NCBI GenBank assembly: GCA_934196725.1
Contig: CAKPWR010000005.1
Coordinates: 1-64,000, forward strand
DNA: 64,000 nt
Direction: 5' to 3'
Source: an uncultured Prevotella sp.
GTDB taxonomy: Bacteria; Bacteroidota; Bacteroidia; Bacteroidales; Bacteroidaceae
This document shows, piece by piece, positions 23,222 through 34,810 of the stretch (within the stretch, counting starts at the first letter, position 1; each line of letters starts with the position of its first letter). The position numbers and the translations under genes were made by a program. The notes under the pieces are model-generated. The model ran no database searches. It saw only the letters and a list, made by a program, of their open reading frames with translations, and was not told the origin of the DNA.

Positions 23222-26073
23222 TGGCATTGAATCCGGCTCGCAGGGGCAATATGGGAAGACTCAACTCTTCCCAGCCTCTGACGGTCTACGACAGCCTGAT
23301 AGCCCAGAACTGGCTGAAGGGCGTGATAGAACAGATACGTGGCGAGAAACCGATGACCGGCGTGGATGACGGCGACGAGAAGGCGGTGAAGAAGGCTAGA
23401 GAGGCGCTGAAGAAGCAGTTGCCTATCCGTGCCATCCACTACTACAGATTCAGGAACAACCACCGTTCTGCCGAGGATGCGGACCCTGAGAGTTTCCTCT
23501 TTCAGACTACCATCGATGTGGACGATCTGGAATATGTAGAGCAGGCATTGGAGAAGGCGCGCGAGCTGAACTGCAGCGACAGCATCTGGAAAGGCAAGCT
23601 GCTGCACCTGGAATATTCGGCAAGAAAGAAGCTGCATATCGACATCCGTATGCCGATGGGGATGACCATCGAGGAGACACAGAAGGCGTATTGTGAGGCT
23701 GCCGGAATCCCGTATGACAAGAGCTGCATCACGCCCGAAAGAATCATCTTCGTCACGGATAAAGGCTCTGAGATCTACCGTTCCAAGGACTGGTATGCGG
23801 TACTGCCCGCAGAGGAGATTTCATTGAGAAGAGAAGCTTTCCTGAAGCGTGGTCTGACGATTGACGGCAGGGGCAAACAAAATTTCCCACAGATTTCACA
23901 GATGCCACAGATTCATTCTTGTGATGTTCTGGGGACAGGAAAATCTGTGAAATCTGTGTTATCTGCGGGACCTGAAAATTTCCCACAGATTTCACAGATG
24001 CCACAGATTCATTCTGGTGATGTTCTGGGTGCAGGAAAATCTGTGAAATCTGTGGGACCTAAAGATAGTGCATCTGTGGGACCTAAAAATAATCCATCTG
24101 CGGGGATAGATAAAGTTCAAAATTCAAAGTTCAATGTTCAAAGTAAAGAATATGTTCAAGACAATAGATTTCCGGGCACTAGTGGCGATAACGCTGTTTC
24201 TTCTAGCTCTGCTATTCAGCCTGCCCAACCTGGTGATAGCAATCGTGTTGATGATTCTCATTTCAGCCCTGCTGGAGATGCTCAGAATGCTGGCGGATTG
24301 GCAGCCACAGAAGAAGGTTCTGCCAGTGAGAAGAATCTGATAGCCTTCGACCTGTTCCAGGAATCTGCGGGACTGAAGGGAATGAATATTGACACCGTGG
24401 GTTCAAGACATTCCTCCCTGCTTGCCATCATGAGCGCCGGAGCATCACGAGTGATGAGCGAAGAGGAGCTGATGAAGGTGGTGGCTGAGAAGATGCCGAG
24501 CTATTATCAGGAACCTGACTGCCACCAGCTCATCCATGATTTCTATGCGAAATATGGTGACAGCTCGAAGCCTTTCTCACGTGATGTGATTCGCATCAAC
24601 GCCACCGCAGAACAGGCGGCATTGGGAGTGAAGAGTGAAGAACGAAGAGTGAAGAATTCAACGGCTTATGGTAATCATACAGTTCAAAGTTCAATGTTCC
24701 AAGTTCAAAGTAACGGAGTTCAAAGTTCAATGTTCCAAGTTCAAAATGAAGAAGAGTATCCTGCTCCTCCACCGATGCCGAAGAAGCTGCCGAAGCTGGT
24801 GGAACTGCTTATCTCCAAGACGCCGGAGATCTATCAGCCAGCCGTGGCTTGCGCCATCTTCCCTCCTCTCGCCACCCATTTGTGGCAGACGAGATTCAGA
24901 TATATTGACAACGTGGAGCATGAGGCAACCCTATCAAGCGTGCTGCTTGCCGGCACGGGAGCAGGAAAGAGCTGCGTGCAGAAACCCATCGATTTCATCA
25001 TGGAGGATATCCGTAAGCGTGACCAGGAAAACCTGAAGCGTGAGAAGGAATGGAAGGACGAAATGATGCGCAAGGGTGCCAACAAGGACAAGCGCAAGCG
25101 CCCCGAAAACCTCATCATACAGGAGATTGATGCCGACATGACCAATCCTGCCTTCGTGATGCGTACAGCTGAAGCCAAGGAACATTTCCTTTACACTTCA
25201 CTCAACGAAATTGACCAGTTCGACGCGCTGAAAGGTATCGGTAATCAGCAGTTCCGTATCATGTGTCTTGCCTTTGACCCAGGTAATCAATATGGACAGA
25301 CCCGTGTGGGAACCCAGAGCGTAACCGAGCGTGTCACCATCCGTTTCAACTGGAATGCTTCCACCACCATTGACAAGGGACAGCGCTATTTCTCCAAGGT
25401 ATTGACCGACGGTCCGCTGAGCCGTATCAATTTCAGTACCATTCCGGAGCGTGATATCGGTGAGGACATCCCGGTATATGGAACCTACGACGAAGAATTC
25501 AGAAATGCCCTGAAGCCCTATATCGAAAATCTCTGTATGGCAACGGGGTTGGTGGAATGTGAGGAGGCGTATAAGCTAGCCGTGGTATTGAAGAACGAGA
25601 ATGCCGAGTTTGCCCGTACCTCACAGAACCGCATCTTCGAAAATTTCTCGTTCCGTGCCAACGTCATCGCCTATCTGAAGGCGTGCGTGCTCTATGTGGC
25701 TAACGGCTACAGATGGGAGCCGGAGATTGAGGATTTCATCCGCTGGAGCGAGCGCTACGATCTCTACTGCAAGATGCGTTTCTTCGGGGATATGATAGCC
25801 AAGGAGACCAGCGCTGCAGAGAAGAGTTCGAAGCGTGGACCGGAAAATATCCTGCAGCTTCTGCCTGATGTCTTTACCGAACCGCAGCTGGAAGCCATCC
25901 GCCTGGAGCATGGGCTGAAAGCGCAGGGTACCAAGAACGTCATCAAGCAATGGATTTATCGCAAGTATATCGTGCGCATGGAGTCTGAGGACGGGAAAAA
26001 CGGTTACGGTTACAGAAGTTACAGTTTTAAGAAGCTTAAATACCGTCACGACGGTCAGGAGCTTGATTCTTGA
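23221..26073 (+). CDS. DUF3987-type ATPase with an N-terminal BT4734/VirE-like domain
   Basis: 950 residues from the ATG at 23221; an alternative ATG at 23203, seven bases after AAGGAGG, would add six. Residues 20-215 resemble the N-terminal domain of VirE/BT4734-like proteins (LLHLEYSARKKLHIDIRM, CITPERIIFVTDKGSEIYRSKDWYAVL). From about 520 a DUF3987 helicase-like ATPase follows: KKLPKLVELLISKTPE, Walker A GTGAGKS at 578-584, a Walker B-like LNEIDQFD and FNWNASTTIDKGQRYF. The linker 221-515 is low-complexity and largely made of dispersed repeats. The end NGYGYRSYSFKK uses DNA that recurs at 18947-19124. Relatives occur in mobile and prophage-like modules; the role is unproven, perhaps primase-helicase. 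Confidence 0.85.
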   Translation: MALNPARRGNMGRLNSSQPLTVYDSLIAQNWLKGVIEQIRGEKPMTGVDDGDEKAVKKAREALKKQLPIRAIHYYRFRNNHRSAEDADPESFLFQTTIDVDDLEYVEQALEKARELNCSDSIWKGKLLHLEYSARKKLHIDIRMPMGMTIEETQKAYCEAAGIPYDKSCITPERIIFVTDKGSEIYRSKDWYAVLPAEEISLRREAFLKRGLTIDGRGKQNFPQISQMPQIHSCDVLGTGKSVKSVLSAGPENFPQISQMPQIHSGDVLGAGKSVKSVGPKDSASVGPKNNPSAGIDKVQNSKFNVQSKEYVQDNRFPGTSGDNAVSSSSAIQPAQPGDSNRVDDSHFSPAGDAQNAGGLAATEEGSASEKNLIAFDLFQESAGLKGMNIDTVGSRHSSLLAIMSAGASRVMSEEELMKVVAEKMPSYYQEPDCHQLIHDFYAKYGDSSKPFSRDVIRINATAEQAALGVKSEERRVKNSTAYGNHTVQSSMFQVQSNGVQSSMFQVQNEEEYPAPPPMPKKLPKLVELLISKTPEIYQPAVACAIFPPLATHLWQTRFRYIDNVEHEATLSSVLLAGTGAGKSCVQKPIDFIMEDIRKRDQENLKREKEWKDEMMRKGANKDKRKRPENLIIQEIDADMTNPAFVMRTAEAKEHFLYTSLNEIDQFDALKGIGNQQFRIMCLAFDPGNQYGQTRVGTQSVTERVTIRFNWNASTTIDKGQRYFSKVLTDGPLSRINFSTIPERDIGEDIPVYGTYDEEFRNALKPYIENLCMATGLVECEEAYKLAVVLKNENAEFARTSQNRIFENFSFRANVIAYLKACVLYVANGYRWEPEIEDFIRWSERYDLYCKMRFFGDMIAKETSAAEKSSKRGPENILQLLPDVFTEPQLEAIRLEHGLKAQGTKNVIKQWIYRKYIVRMESEDGKNGYGYRSYSFKKLKYRHDGQELDS
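23881..24062 (+). repeat. Tandem 96-bp palindromic repeat inside a coding region
   Basis: Two copies (starting 23881 and 23977) each read CCCACAGATTTCACAGAT ... ATCTGTGAAATCTGTGGGA, a hairpin, and are a multiple of three long, so the frame is kept. They encode NFPQISQMPQIHS... twice. Related CACAGATTT/CGCAGATTT units appear outside genes at 19167-19215 and 48205-48235, so this is an intergenic repeat family that entered an open frame. Confidence 0.9.
24630..24747 (+). repeat. Composite dispersed repeat inside a coding region
   Basis: GTGAAGAGTGAAGAACGAAG, then AATTCAACGGCTTATGG, then three AAAGTTCAATGTTC-type units, in frame, encoding VKSEERRVKNSTAYGNHTVQ and VQSSMFQVQ twice. Nearly the same arrangement occurs outside genes on the minus strand at 14542-14690. 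Confidence 0.9.
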
Positions 26074-26098
26074 TTATTCACTTAACAGACAAGAAATT

Positions 26099-26662
26099 AT
26101 GGAAATTGTATTGAAGCGTATTGCTAAAAAGAACAGTTATACCATCGGTCGCCTCTATATCCTGAAGGACGAGGAGGTAGAGCGGAAGGTGCATTCCTCA
26201 TGGGCGCATCCTCAGATGAAGCGATGGTTTGAACATACGGTAGACGGCAAGCTGCTGTCGGAGGAGAACTATTTCTGCGATACCCTGGAGCCGACGTGGC
26301 GCAATCTGAAGGGCGTGGAACTGCAACCCGAGGAGGAGAACGAGCGTCTGGGCAGGGTATCGGGCAAGAAGGCGCAGAAGATGAGGGGAACTACCGCCAT
26401 CCCCGAAGGCACCTATCCTCTGCTCGTTACCAAATCGCCCCGTTTCAAGGAGTGGTTGCCGTATCTTCAGGGCGTGCCTGATTTCGAGGGCATCCGCATC
26501 CATGCCGGCAACTATCCCGACGATACCCAGGGCTGCATCCTGGTGGGTGAGAACAGACTGAAGGGCATGGTGGTGAACTCCCGCATCTGGCTGCATCGTC
26601 TGATGAAGCGCATCAGCGAAGCAAGAGAGAAGGATGAAGCCGTATGGATTACCATCATCTAA
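26099..26662 (+). CDS. DUF5675 family protein (possible L,D-transpeptidase-like)
   Basis: 187 residues from the ATG at 26099. The central block GTTAIPEGTYPLLVTKSPRFKEWLPYLQGVPDFEGIRIHAGNYPDDTQGCILVGEN is the DUF5675 signature. Within it, H135 (IHAGN) and C146 (TQGCILVG) are arranged like the catalytic His and Cys of YkuD-type L,D-transpeptidases (H...T/S-x-G-C), which suggests, but does not prove, cell-wall chemistry or a hydrolase. No signal peptide is visible. The gene ends the accessory unit. In other Bacteroidales the comparable position beside HU and smalltalk genes is taken by an N-acetylmuramoyl-L-alanine amidase. Confidence 0.75.
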   Translation: MEIVLKRIAKKNSYTIGRLYILKDEEVERKVHSSWAHPQMKRWFEHTVDGKLLSEENYFCDTLEPTWRNLKGVELQPEEENERLGRVSGKKAQKMRGTTAIPEGTYPLLVTKSPRFKEWLPYLQGVPDFEGIRIHAGNYPDDTQGCILVGENRLKGMVVNSRIWLHRLMKRISEAREKDEAVWITII

Positions 26663-26672
26663 TAAATAAAAT

Positions 26673-26804
26673 CGCCCTGAAGGGCAAAAGCTTCGAAAAT
26701 TGTCTGATATTTTAAAGCTTTTGCCCTTACAGGGCGACAGGTTTGCGTCTATAATAACCCAGGGCGTTGCCCTGGGCTAGGAGCTTCTGCCCTTTCAGGG
26801 CGTG
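26673..26804. repeat. Dispersed GGGC-rich repeat, copy A
   Basis: CGCCCTGAAGGGCAAAAGCTT pairs with AAGCTTTTGCCCTTACAGGGCG, forming a hairpin behind the DUF5675 gene, and the block from 26711 to 26804 is nearly identical to 39624-39716. It contains CCAGGGCGTTGCCCTGGG and TGCCCTTTCAGGGCG, two further palindromes. It may double as a terminator. Confidence 0.85.
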
Positions 26805-26896
26805 CTGCTTGTGTATTGTTTCTGCCCTTTACCTTTCCCTTCGACCGGTGACCGTTGGTTCAGGGCGTGTGGGTATAAACCCATATATCTTTCCCT

Positions 26897-30202
<3,306 letters not shown>

Positions 30203-30251
30203 TTATTGATAATTACAAGTTAGCTAGTTATGAATCTGTTTAGATTTGGTG

Positions 30252-30259
30252 CAAATTTA
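30252..30259 (-). promoter_or_regulatory. Promoter of the GH2 gene, -7 element
   Basis: TAAATTTG followed by C on the minus strand, 62 bases upstream of the start codon. Confidence 0.6.
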
Positions 30260-30313
30260 CGATTAATTCCTGAAACCTCCAAAAAAAATCCGTACTTTTT
30301 TGCCGTCTGTGGA

Positions 30314-31753
30314 TTATTTGAATAAGTCTTCCATTGTAATGACGCTCTGTACCCGCCCCGCATATTCATTGAATTTAAGACCATAGGTTGTGACAAGTGT
30401 CAGGTGTAATGAACTCTTGCACTTAGTCTCTTCTGCGAATGTGCTAAGTTTATGGCGTAGATTCTTATCATACGCAGCATTGATAGTGAAATCATCTTCG
30501 CAGAACTTCATTTCACAAATATTGATGGTTCGGTCGGCTCTATCGATAACCATATCAATCTGTGCTCCGTCCTTTTCTTTTCTGCTTTTCCACGGACTGG
30601 CTTCAGTCTGAACACCGCTGATACCAAGGGCTTGCTTAATCTGGGGCAGATGATAGAAGCAGAGTGATTCAAAGGTAAAGCCACGCCAGGCTGTTAGCTC
30701 AGCCGTTAGCAAATTGTCTTGCCAGAAATGGGGATTCGTAGTCTTTTTGCCATCAATGAAAGATAAATAGAACTTGCTATAGAAATCTGTCAATCGAAAA
30801 TATACCTCTCGCTTGGGATAGGCATATTTGACATAAGATGTGATGAAATCACTCACTTCAAGAGCTTTTAATGTAGATGATAGTCCACCACCATCAGGTA
30901 TTTTGGTAAGCATGGTGATTTCTCTGCGTGTAAATCCCTGTCTTTTCTGAGCCAGAAGGCGCACGATTTTTTTGCAATCCTCAGCATTGGTAAAGAGTGA
31001 AGAGTAGAGACGGTCGAACTCTAAACCAAGTTTGGCTGTTGGCTCGAAGAAAAGTCTATCCATATTTTGTGCTAAGCTTTTGCCTTTTTGTAGCATGGAG
31101 ATATAATAAGGTATGCCACCTGTGGCCATATAGCATTGTATCTGATCGAATTTTGACATTATAATGTTGTTGGCCTGGTAGTATTTTTCGCATTCGCCTA
31201 AAGTAAATGGTCGCAACTTGATTTCATTGGTTGTACGATCATACAATCCTCCTTTGTTGTTCAACAGCTTGTCTGAAATCCATGATGTTGCCGAACCACA
31301 AACGATAAGCATGATATTCTCCTTTCCTGCAGCCCATCCGTTCCAGAAATGTTCCAAGGCGGTGATAAATCCCGAGCGAGGGGTATCAAGCCATGGCAAT
31401 TCATCGATGAATATCACCTGTCGTTTATCTTGGCTTTGTTCTTCTAATAGATTGATAAGTGCATCAAAAGCTTCAAGCCAGTTGGATGGTATCTTCTTTG
31501 CTTTGCTTCCATAGCGGATGAGGCTGGAGTAGAAACTGCTAAGTTGTTGCTCCATTAATTTTTGGCCTTTCAATTCATAAGGTGACAAGCCTGTATGATA
31601 GAAACTCAATTTGTCTTGGAACAATTCTCTTACGAGAAAGGTTTTTCCGACCCTTCTTCTGCCATATACTACTGCAAATACAGGTTTCTTCTCCTTGTAA
31701 AGTTCTAGGAGTTCCTTGATTTCCTGTTTTCTTCCGATAATTTCCTGTGCCAT
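30314..31753 (-). CDS. AAA family ATPase with C-terminal DUF234-like domain
   Basis: 479 residues starting MAQEIIGRKQEIKELLELYK. The P-loop GRRRVGKT is at 31-38, Walker B is VIFIDELPWLD, and the sensor motif is LIVCGSATSW. The C-terminal part, including KSRKEKDGAQIDMVIDRADRTINICEMKF, is the DUF234-type nuclease-like fold (D...E-x-K). These archaeal-type STAND-related ATPases occur in many copies in Prevotella; their function is unknown, and mobile or toxin-antitoxin roles have been suggested. The open frame extends upstream to 31858 through the palindromic repeats, but the TATCTTTG promoter at 31776-31783 fixes the start at 31753. Confidence 0.88.
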   Translation of the reverse strand: MAQEIIGRKQEIKELLELYKEKKPVFAVVYGRRRVGKTFLVRELFQDKLSFYHTGLSPYELKGQKLMEQQLSSFYSSLIRYGSKAKKIPSNWLEAFDALINLLEEQSQDKRQVIFIDELPWLDTPRSGFITALEHFWNGWAAGKENIMLIVCGSATSWISDKLLNNKGGLYDRTTNEIKLRPFTLGECEKYYQANNIIMSKFDQIQCYMATGGIPYYISMLQKGKSLAQNMDRLFFEPTAKLGLEFDRLYSSLFTNAEDCKKIVRLLAQKRQGFTRREITMLTKIPDGGGLSSTLKALEVSDFITSYVKYAYPKREVYFRLTDFYSKFYLSFIDGKKTTNPHFWQDNLLTAELTAWRGFTFESLCFYHLPQIKQALGISGVQTEASPWKSRKEKDGAQIDMVIDRADRTINICEMKFCEDDFTINAAYDKNLRHKLSTFAEETKCKSSLHLTLVTTYGLKFNEYAGRVQSVITMEDLFK

Positions 31754-31794
31754 ACTCTTTGTGCTTATTTTGCTGCAAAGATACAAAAAATATC

Positions 31795-31900
31795 GTTTCG
31801 CGCAAAATAATAGTGCGCTATTTTGCGCGAAGTGGGGTGAAAAAGCAGTTTCGCGCAAAATAGTGATGTGCTATTCTGCGCGAAATAGGGTGAAAATGGA
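31795..31900. repeat. Two tandem 53-bp palindromic repeats upstream of the ATPase
   Basis: Units at 31795-31847 and 31848-31900 each read GTTTCGCGCAAAATA ... TATTTTGCGCGAA and then GGGTGAAAA. Each unit can form a long hairpin. They lie directly upstream of the promoter -7 element, over the -33 position, as an operator would. Confidence 0.85.
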
Positions 31901-31998
31901 GTATGCTTAAAAAGTATGCTCCATGATTATACCTTAATTTTATTATTATTGCTGCAAAATTACGAAAATTATTCGAAACGGTAAGGGGTAGAAGAATC

Positions 31999-32472
31999 TT
32001 ACCCTTTTCTTCCGAAATCGGCAGGAATCTCGCCCCATTTCTTCGTATCCCATTTGATGATAGGAACGGTGACGGGGTGGGTGCGGAGCCAGTTTTCGGC
32101 ACGGGCAATGACCTGATAGAGCTGCTCGGTCTGGGGAGTGCGAACCAGTTTGGTCTTGCATTGCTTCTTGCTTACCCAGAGCTGGGCATTCACGCTGTCG
32201 CTGTAGATTACCTTGCCGGTAATGCCCTTCTGCGCCATCAGGGCGAGGGCGTGGACGATGGCGAGGAACTCACCGATGTTGTTGGTACCGTGGATGGGAC
32301 CATAGTGGAAAACCTGAGCGCCGGTCTGAAGGTCGATGCACTGGTATTCCATCGGACCCGGATTGCCGGAACAGGCTGCATCTACAGCCCAGGCATTTGC
32401 CGTAACTTCATTGGGCAAGGGCAGAACAGTATCGTTTCTCCATGAAGGAGGATTGACGGGCATATTACTCAT
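31999..32472 (-). CDS. Ribonuclease H family protein
   Basis: 157 residues. The RNase HI catalytic carboxylates are placed as expected: D31 (AVDAACSGNPG), E68 (NIGEFLAIVHAL), D92 (YSDS) and D153 (PADFGRK). It cleaves the RNA strand of RNA-DNA hybrids. Bacteroidota often have a version with an N-terminal viroplasmin (hybrid-binding) domain; here only about 25 residues precede the catalytic domain, so that domain is absent. It stands alone between the ATPase and argS. Confidence 0.87.
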   Translation of the reverse strand: MSNMPVNPPSWRNDTVLPLPNEVTANAWAVDAACSGNPGPMEYQCIDLQTGAQVFHYGPIHGTNNIGEFLAIVHALALMAQKGITGKVIYSDSVNAQLWVSKKQCKTKLVRTPQTEQLYQVIARAENWLRTHPVTVPIIKWDTKKWGEIPADFGRKG

Positions 32473-32580
32473 ATTTTTCTGATTTTTTGTTGCTTGGTTG
32501 ATAAATTTTGGAGAATAATGGCCTCTATAAATAGATTTTTTGAACTTCTATAGAAGTATGCGAACCTCTATAAATGTGAA

Positions 32581-32618
32581 ATGAGCAATCCCCAGAGTCT
32601 GGCTCTGGGGCTGCTCAT
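32581..32618 (-). terminator. Hairpin downstream of argS
   Basis: ATGAGCAATCCCCAGAG pairs with CTCTGGGGCTGCTCAT (one mismatch, loop TCTGG). It lies 53 bases after the argS stop codon. No T-run; the RNase H start lies 109 bases further on. Confidence 0.6.
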
Positions 32619-32670
32619 TATCTGTCAATAGTCATTATTCGATTGTAGGTTATTATATCTTATGTAAAAA

Positions 32671-34491
32671 TTACATTCTTTCTGGAACCTCGATGCCGAG
32701 AAGAGCCATACCGTTCTTCAGAATCTTGGCAACATTGGCTGCGAGAACAAGGCGGGTAATCTTCTCAGCCTCGCTCTCAGCATTCAGGATGCTGTAGTCG
32801 TGATAGAACTGGTTGAACTCCTTGGTCAGCTCGTAGCAGTAGTTAGCGATACCACCAGGGTTGTAGTTGTTGCCTGCATCGGCTACAGCTGCAGCGAAGT
32901 CGTTCATCTTCTGGATGAGGTCAATCTCCTTCTCGTTGATAGGAGCGTCTGCACCCAACTCTGCAGGAATCTCGATGCCCTCGGCTGCTGCCTTGCGCAT
33001 GATGCTGCGGATACGAGCGTAGGTATACTGGATGAAAGGACCTGTGTTGCCGTTGAAGTCGATACTCTCTTCTGGGTTGAAGAGCATGTTCTTGCGGGCA
33101 TCTACCTTGAGGATGAAGTACTTCAACGCTCCGAGACCCACGATGCGTGAAATCTCCTGGCGCTCTTCCTCGCTCATGTCCTTGAACTTGCCGAGCTCAT
33201 CGCTTGTCTGGCGAGCGTCCTTGATCATCTCTGCCATCAGGTCATCAGCATCTACTACGGTTCCCTCGCGGCTCTTCATCTTACCGTTAGGCAACTCTAC
33301 CATACCGTAAGAGAAGTGAACCAAGTCCTTACCCCACTTGAAACCGAGACGGTCGAGCAGGATAGAGAGCACCTGGAAGTGGTAGTTCTGCTCGTTACCT
33401 ACTACGTAGATCATCTTGTCGATAGGGAAATCCTTGAAACGGAGGTCGGCAGTACCGATGTCCTGAGTCATATAAACAGAAGTACCGTCAGAACGGAGCA
33501 GGAGTTTCTGGTCGAGACCCTCGTTGGTGAGGTCAGCCCAAACAGAGTTGTCATCCTTGCGGAAGAAGAGACCCTTCTCCAATCCTTCCTCTACCTTCTT
33601 CTTACCCTCGAGGTAAGTATTTGACTCATAATATATCTTGTCGAAACTTACACCCATCATCTTGTAAGTCTCATCGAAGCCAGCGTAAACCCAGCTGTTC
33701 ATCTTCTGCCAGAGCGCACGAACCTCAGGGTCGTTGTTCTCCCACTTTACGAGCATTTCGTGAGCCTCCTTGATCAGCGGAGCCTCTGCCTTAGCTTTCT
33801 CTGTGGCAGCTTCTTCGTCCATGCCCTCCTTCATATACTGAGCCTTGAGCTCTGCGATTTCCTCACGATAGTGCTTGTCGAAGGCTACATAGTAGTCGCC
33901 GATGAGGTGGTCGCCCTTCTTGCCGGAAGTTTCAGGAGTTTCGCCATTGCCCCACTTGAGCCAAGCGAGCATTGACTTGCAGATGTGGATACCGCGGTCG
34001 TTCACGATGTTTGTCTTGATTACCTTGTTGCCGTTAGCCTCCATGATCTGAGCCAGAGACCAGCCGAGGAGGTTGTTGCGCACGTGACCGAGGTGGAGAG
34101 GCTTGTTGGTGTTAGGAGAAGAGTACTCGATCATGACGAGCGGACTGTTCTCTGTAACAGGCTTCTCACCGAACTTAGGGTCAGCGTTGATGGTGTTCAA
34201 GAGTCCTACCCAAGCGGCAGGAGCGATAGAAAGGTTGAGGAAACCCTTTACCACGTTGAAGTCTGCGATAACATTAGCGCAGTTTTTCTTCAGGTATTCG
34301 CCGATTTCCTGTGCTGTATCCTCAGGCTTTTTCTTTGACATCTTGAGGAATGGGAATACGACGAGGGTAAGGTTACCTTCGAAATTACTCTTGGTCTTCT
34401 GCAGGGCTACCATCTTCTCAGGTACGTCCTGACCATAAAGCTCCTTCACCGCCGCGATGACAGAGCTGATGATTTCGTTTTCTATCTTCAT
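32671..34491 (-). CDS. argS: Arginyl-tRNA synthetase
   Basis: ArgS attaches arginine to its tRNAs. The 606-residue class I enzyme shows the HLGH motif in NKPLHLGHVRNNLLG, the KMSKS-like loop in NGKMKSREGTVV, an N-terminal additional domain binding the tRNA D-loop (first 110 residues) and a C-terminal DALR anticodon-binding helical domain (NQFYHDYSILNAESEAEK). Promoter TAAATTTG at 34592-34599. It is divergent from the PL11 gene. Confidence 0.96.
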   Translation of the reverse strand: MKIENEIISSVIAAVKELYGQDVPEKMVALQKTKSNFEGNLTLVVFPFLKMSKKKPEDTAQEIGEYLKKNCANVIADFNVVKGFLNLSIAPAAWVGLLNTINADPKFGEKPVTENSPLVMIEYSSPNTNKPLHLGHVRNNLLGWSLAQIMEANGNKVIKTNIVNDRGIHICKSMLAWLKWGNGETPETSGKKGDHLIGDYYVAFDKHYREEIAELKAQYMKEGMDEEAATEKAKAEAPLIKEAHEMLVKWENNDPEVRALWQKMNSWVYAGFDETYKMMGVSFDKIYYESNTYLEGKKKVEEGLEKGLFFRKDDNSVWADLTNEGLDQKLLLRSDGTSVYMTQDIGTADLRFKDFPIDKMIYVVGNEQNYHFQVLSILLDRLGFKWGKDLVHFSYGMVELPNGKMKSREGTVVDADDLMAEMIKDARQTSDELGKFKDMSEEERQEISRIVGLGALKYFILKVDARKNMLFNPEESIDFNGNTGPFIQYTYARIRSIMRKAAAEGIEIPAELGADAPINEKEIDLIQKMNDFAAAVADAGNNYNPGGIANYCYELTKEFNQFYHDYSILNAESEAEKITRLVLAANVAKILKNGMALLGIEVPERM

Positions 34492-34591
34492 TATCTTTAT
34501 ATCTTTTTTACCGGTAAATATCTTTTCTTTCTTTTTTTACTGAAACTTTCCGAAAGGGGCCTTGCAAGTTCCCGATTCGTTTAAGCGGTTG

Positions 34592-34660
34592 CAAATTTAC
34601 AAATAAAAATTGAATTGTGCAAAGAAAAGTTTGCACATTATTATTTTTTTATTACTTTTG
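34592..34660. promoter_or_regulatory. Divergent promoters of argS and the PL11 gene
   Basis: On the minus strand TAAATTTG (34592-34599) serves argS. On the plus strand TTTG (34630-34633) and TACTTTTG (34653-34660), 19 bases apart, serve the PL11 gene with a leader of about 145 nt. The remainder of 34492-34810 shows nothing else. Confidence 0.75.
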
Positions 34661-34810
34661 CAACGAAAAAGAAGACTTATGGCGTTTTGGAGGCAGATTT
34701 CCTGCGAAAAACAGGAGTTTTTCAATGATAATAAATAAACCGGAAGGCTATTGGTCTTGGAACAAATAAACAAAAGAGCAATAAACTTAAAAACAATTAA
34801 ACAATAAAAC

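Noticed and set aside
26673..26896. Insertion sequence end
   Set aside because: The palindromic repeat has no transposase gene beside it and no target duplication was seen.
32077..32445. Plus-strand frame opposite the RNase H gene
   Set aside because: The minus-strand frame has all four catalytic carboxylates in the right order.
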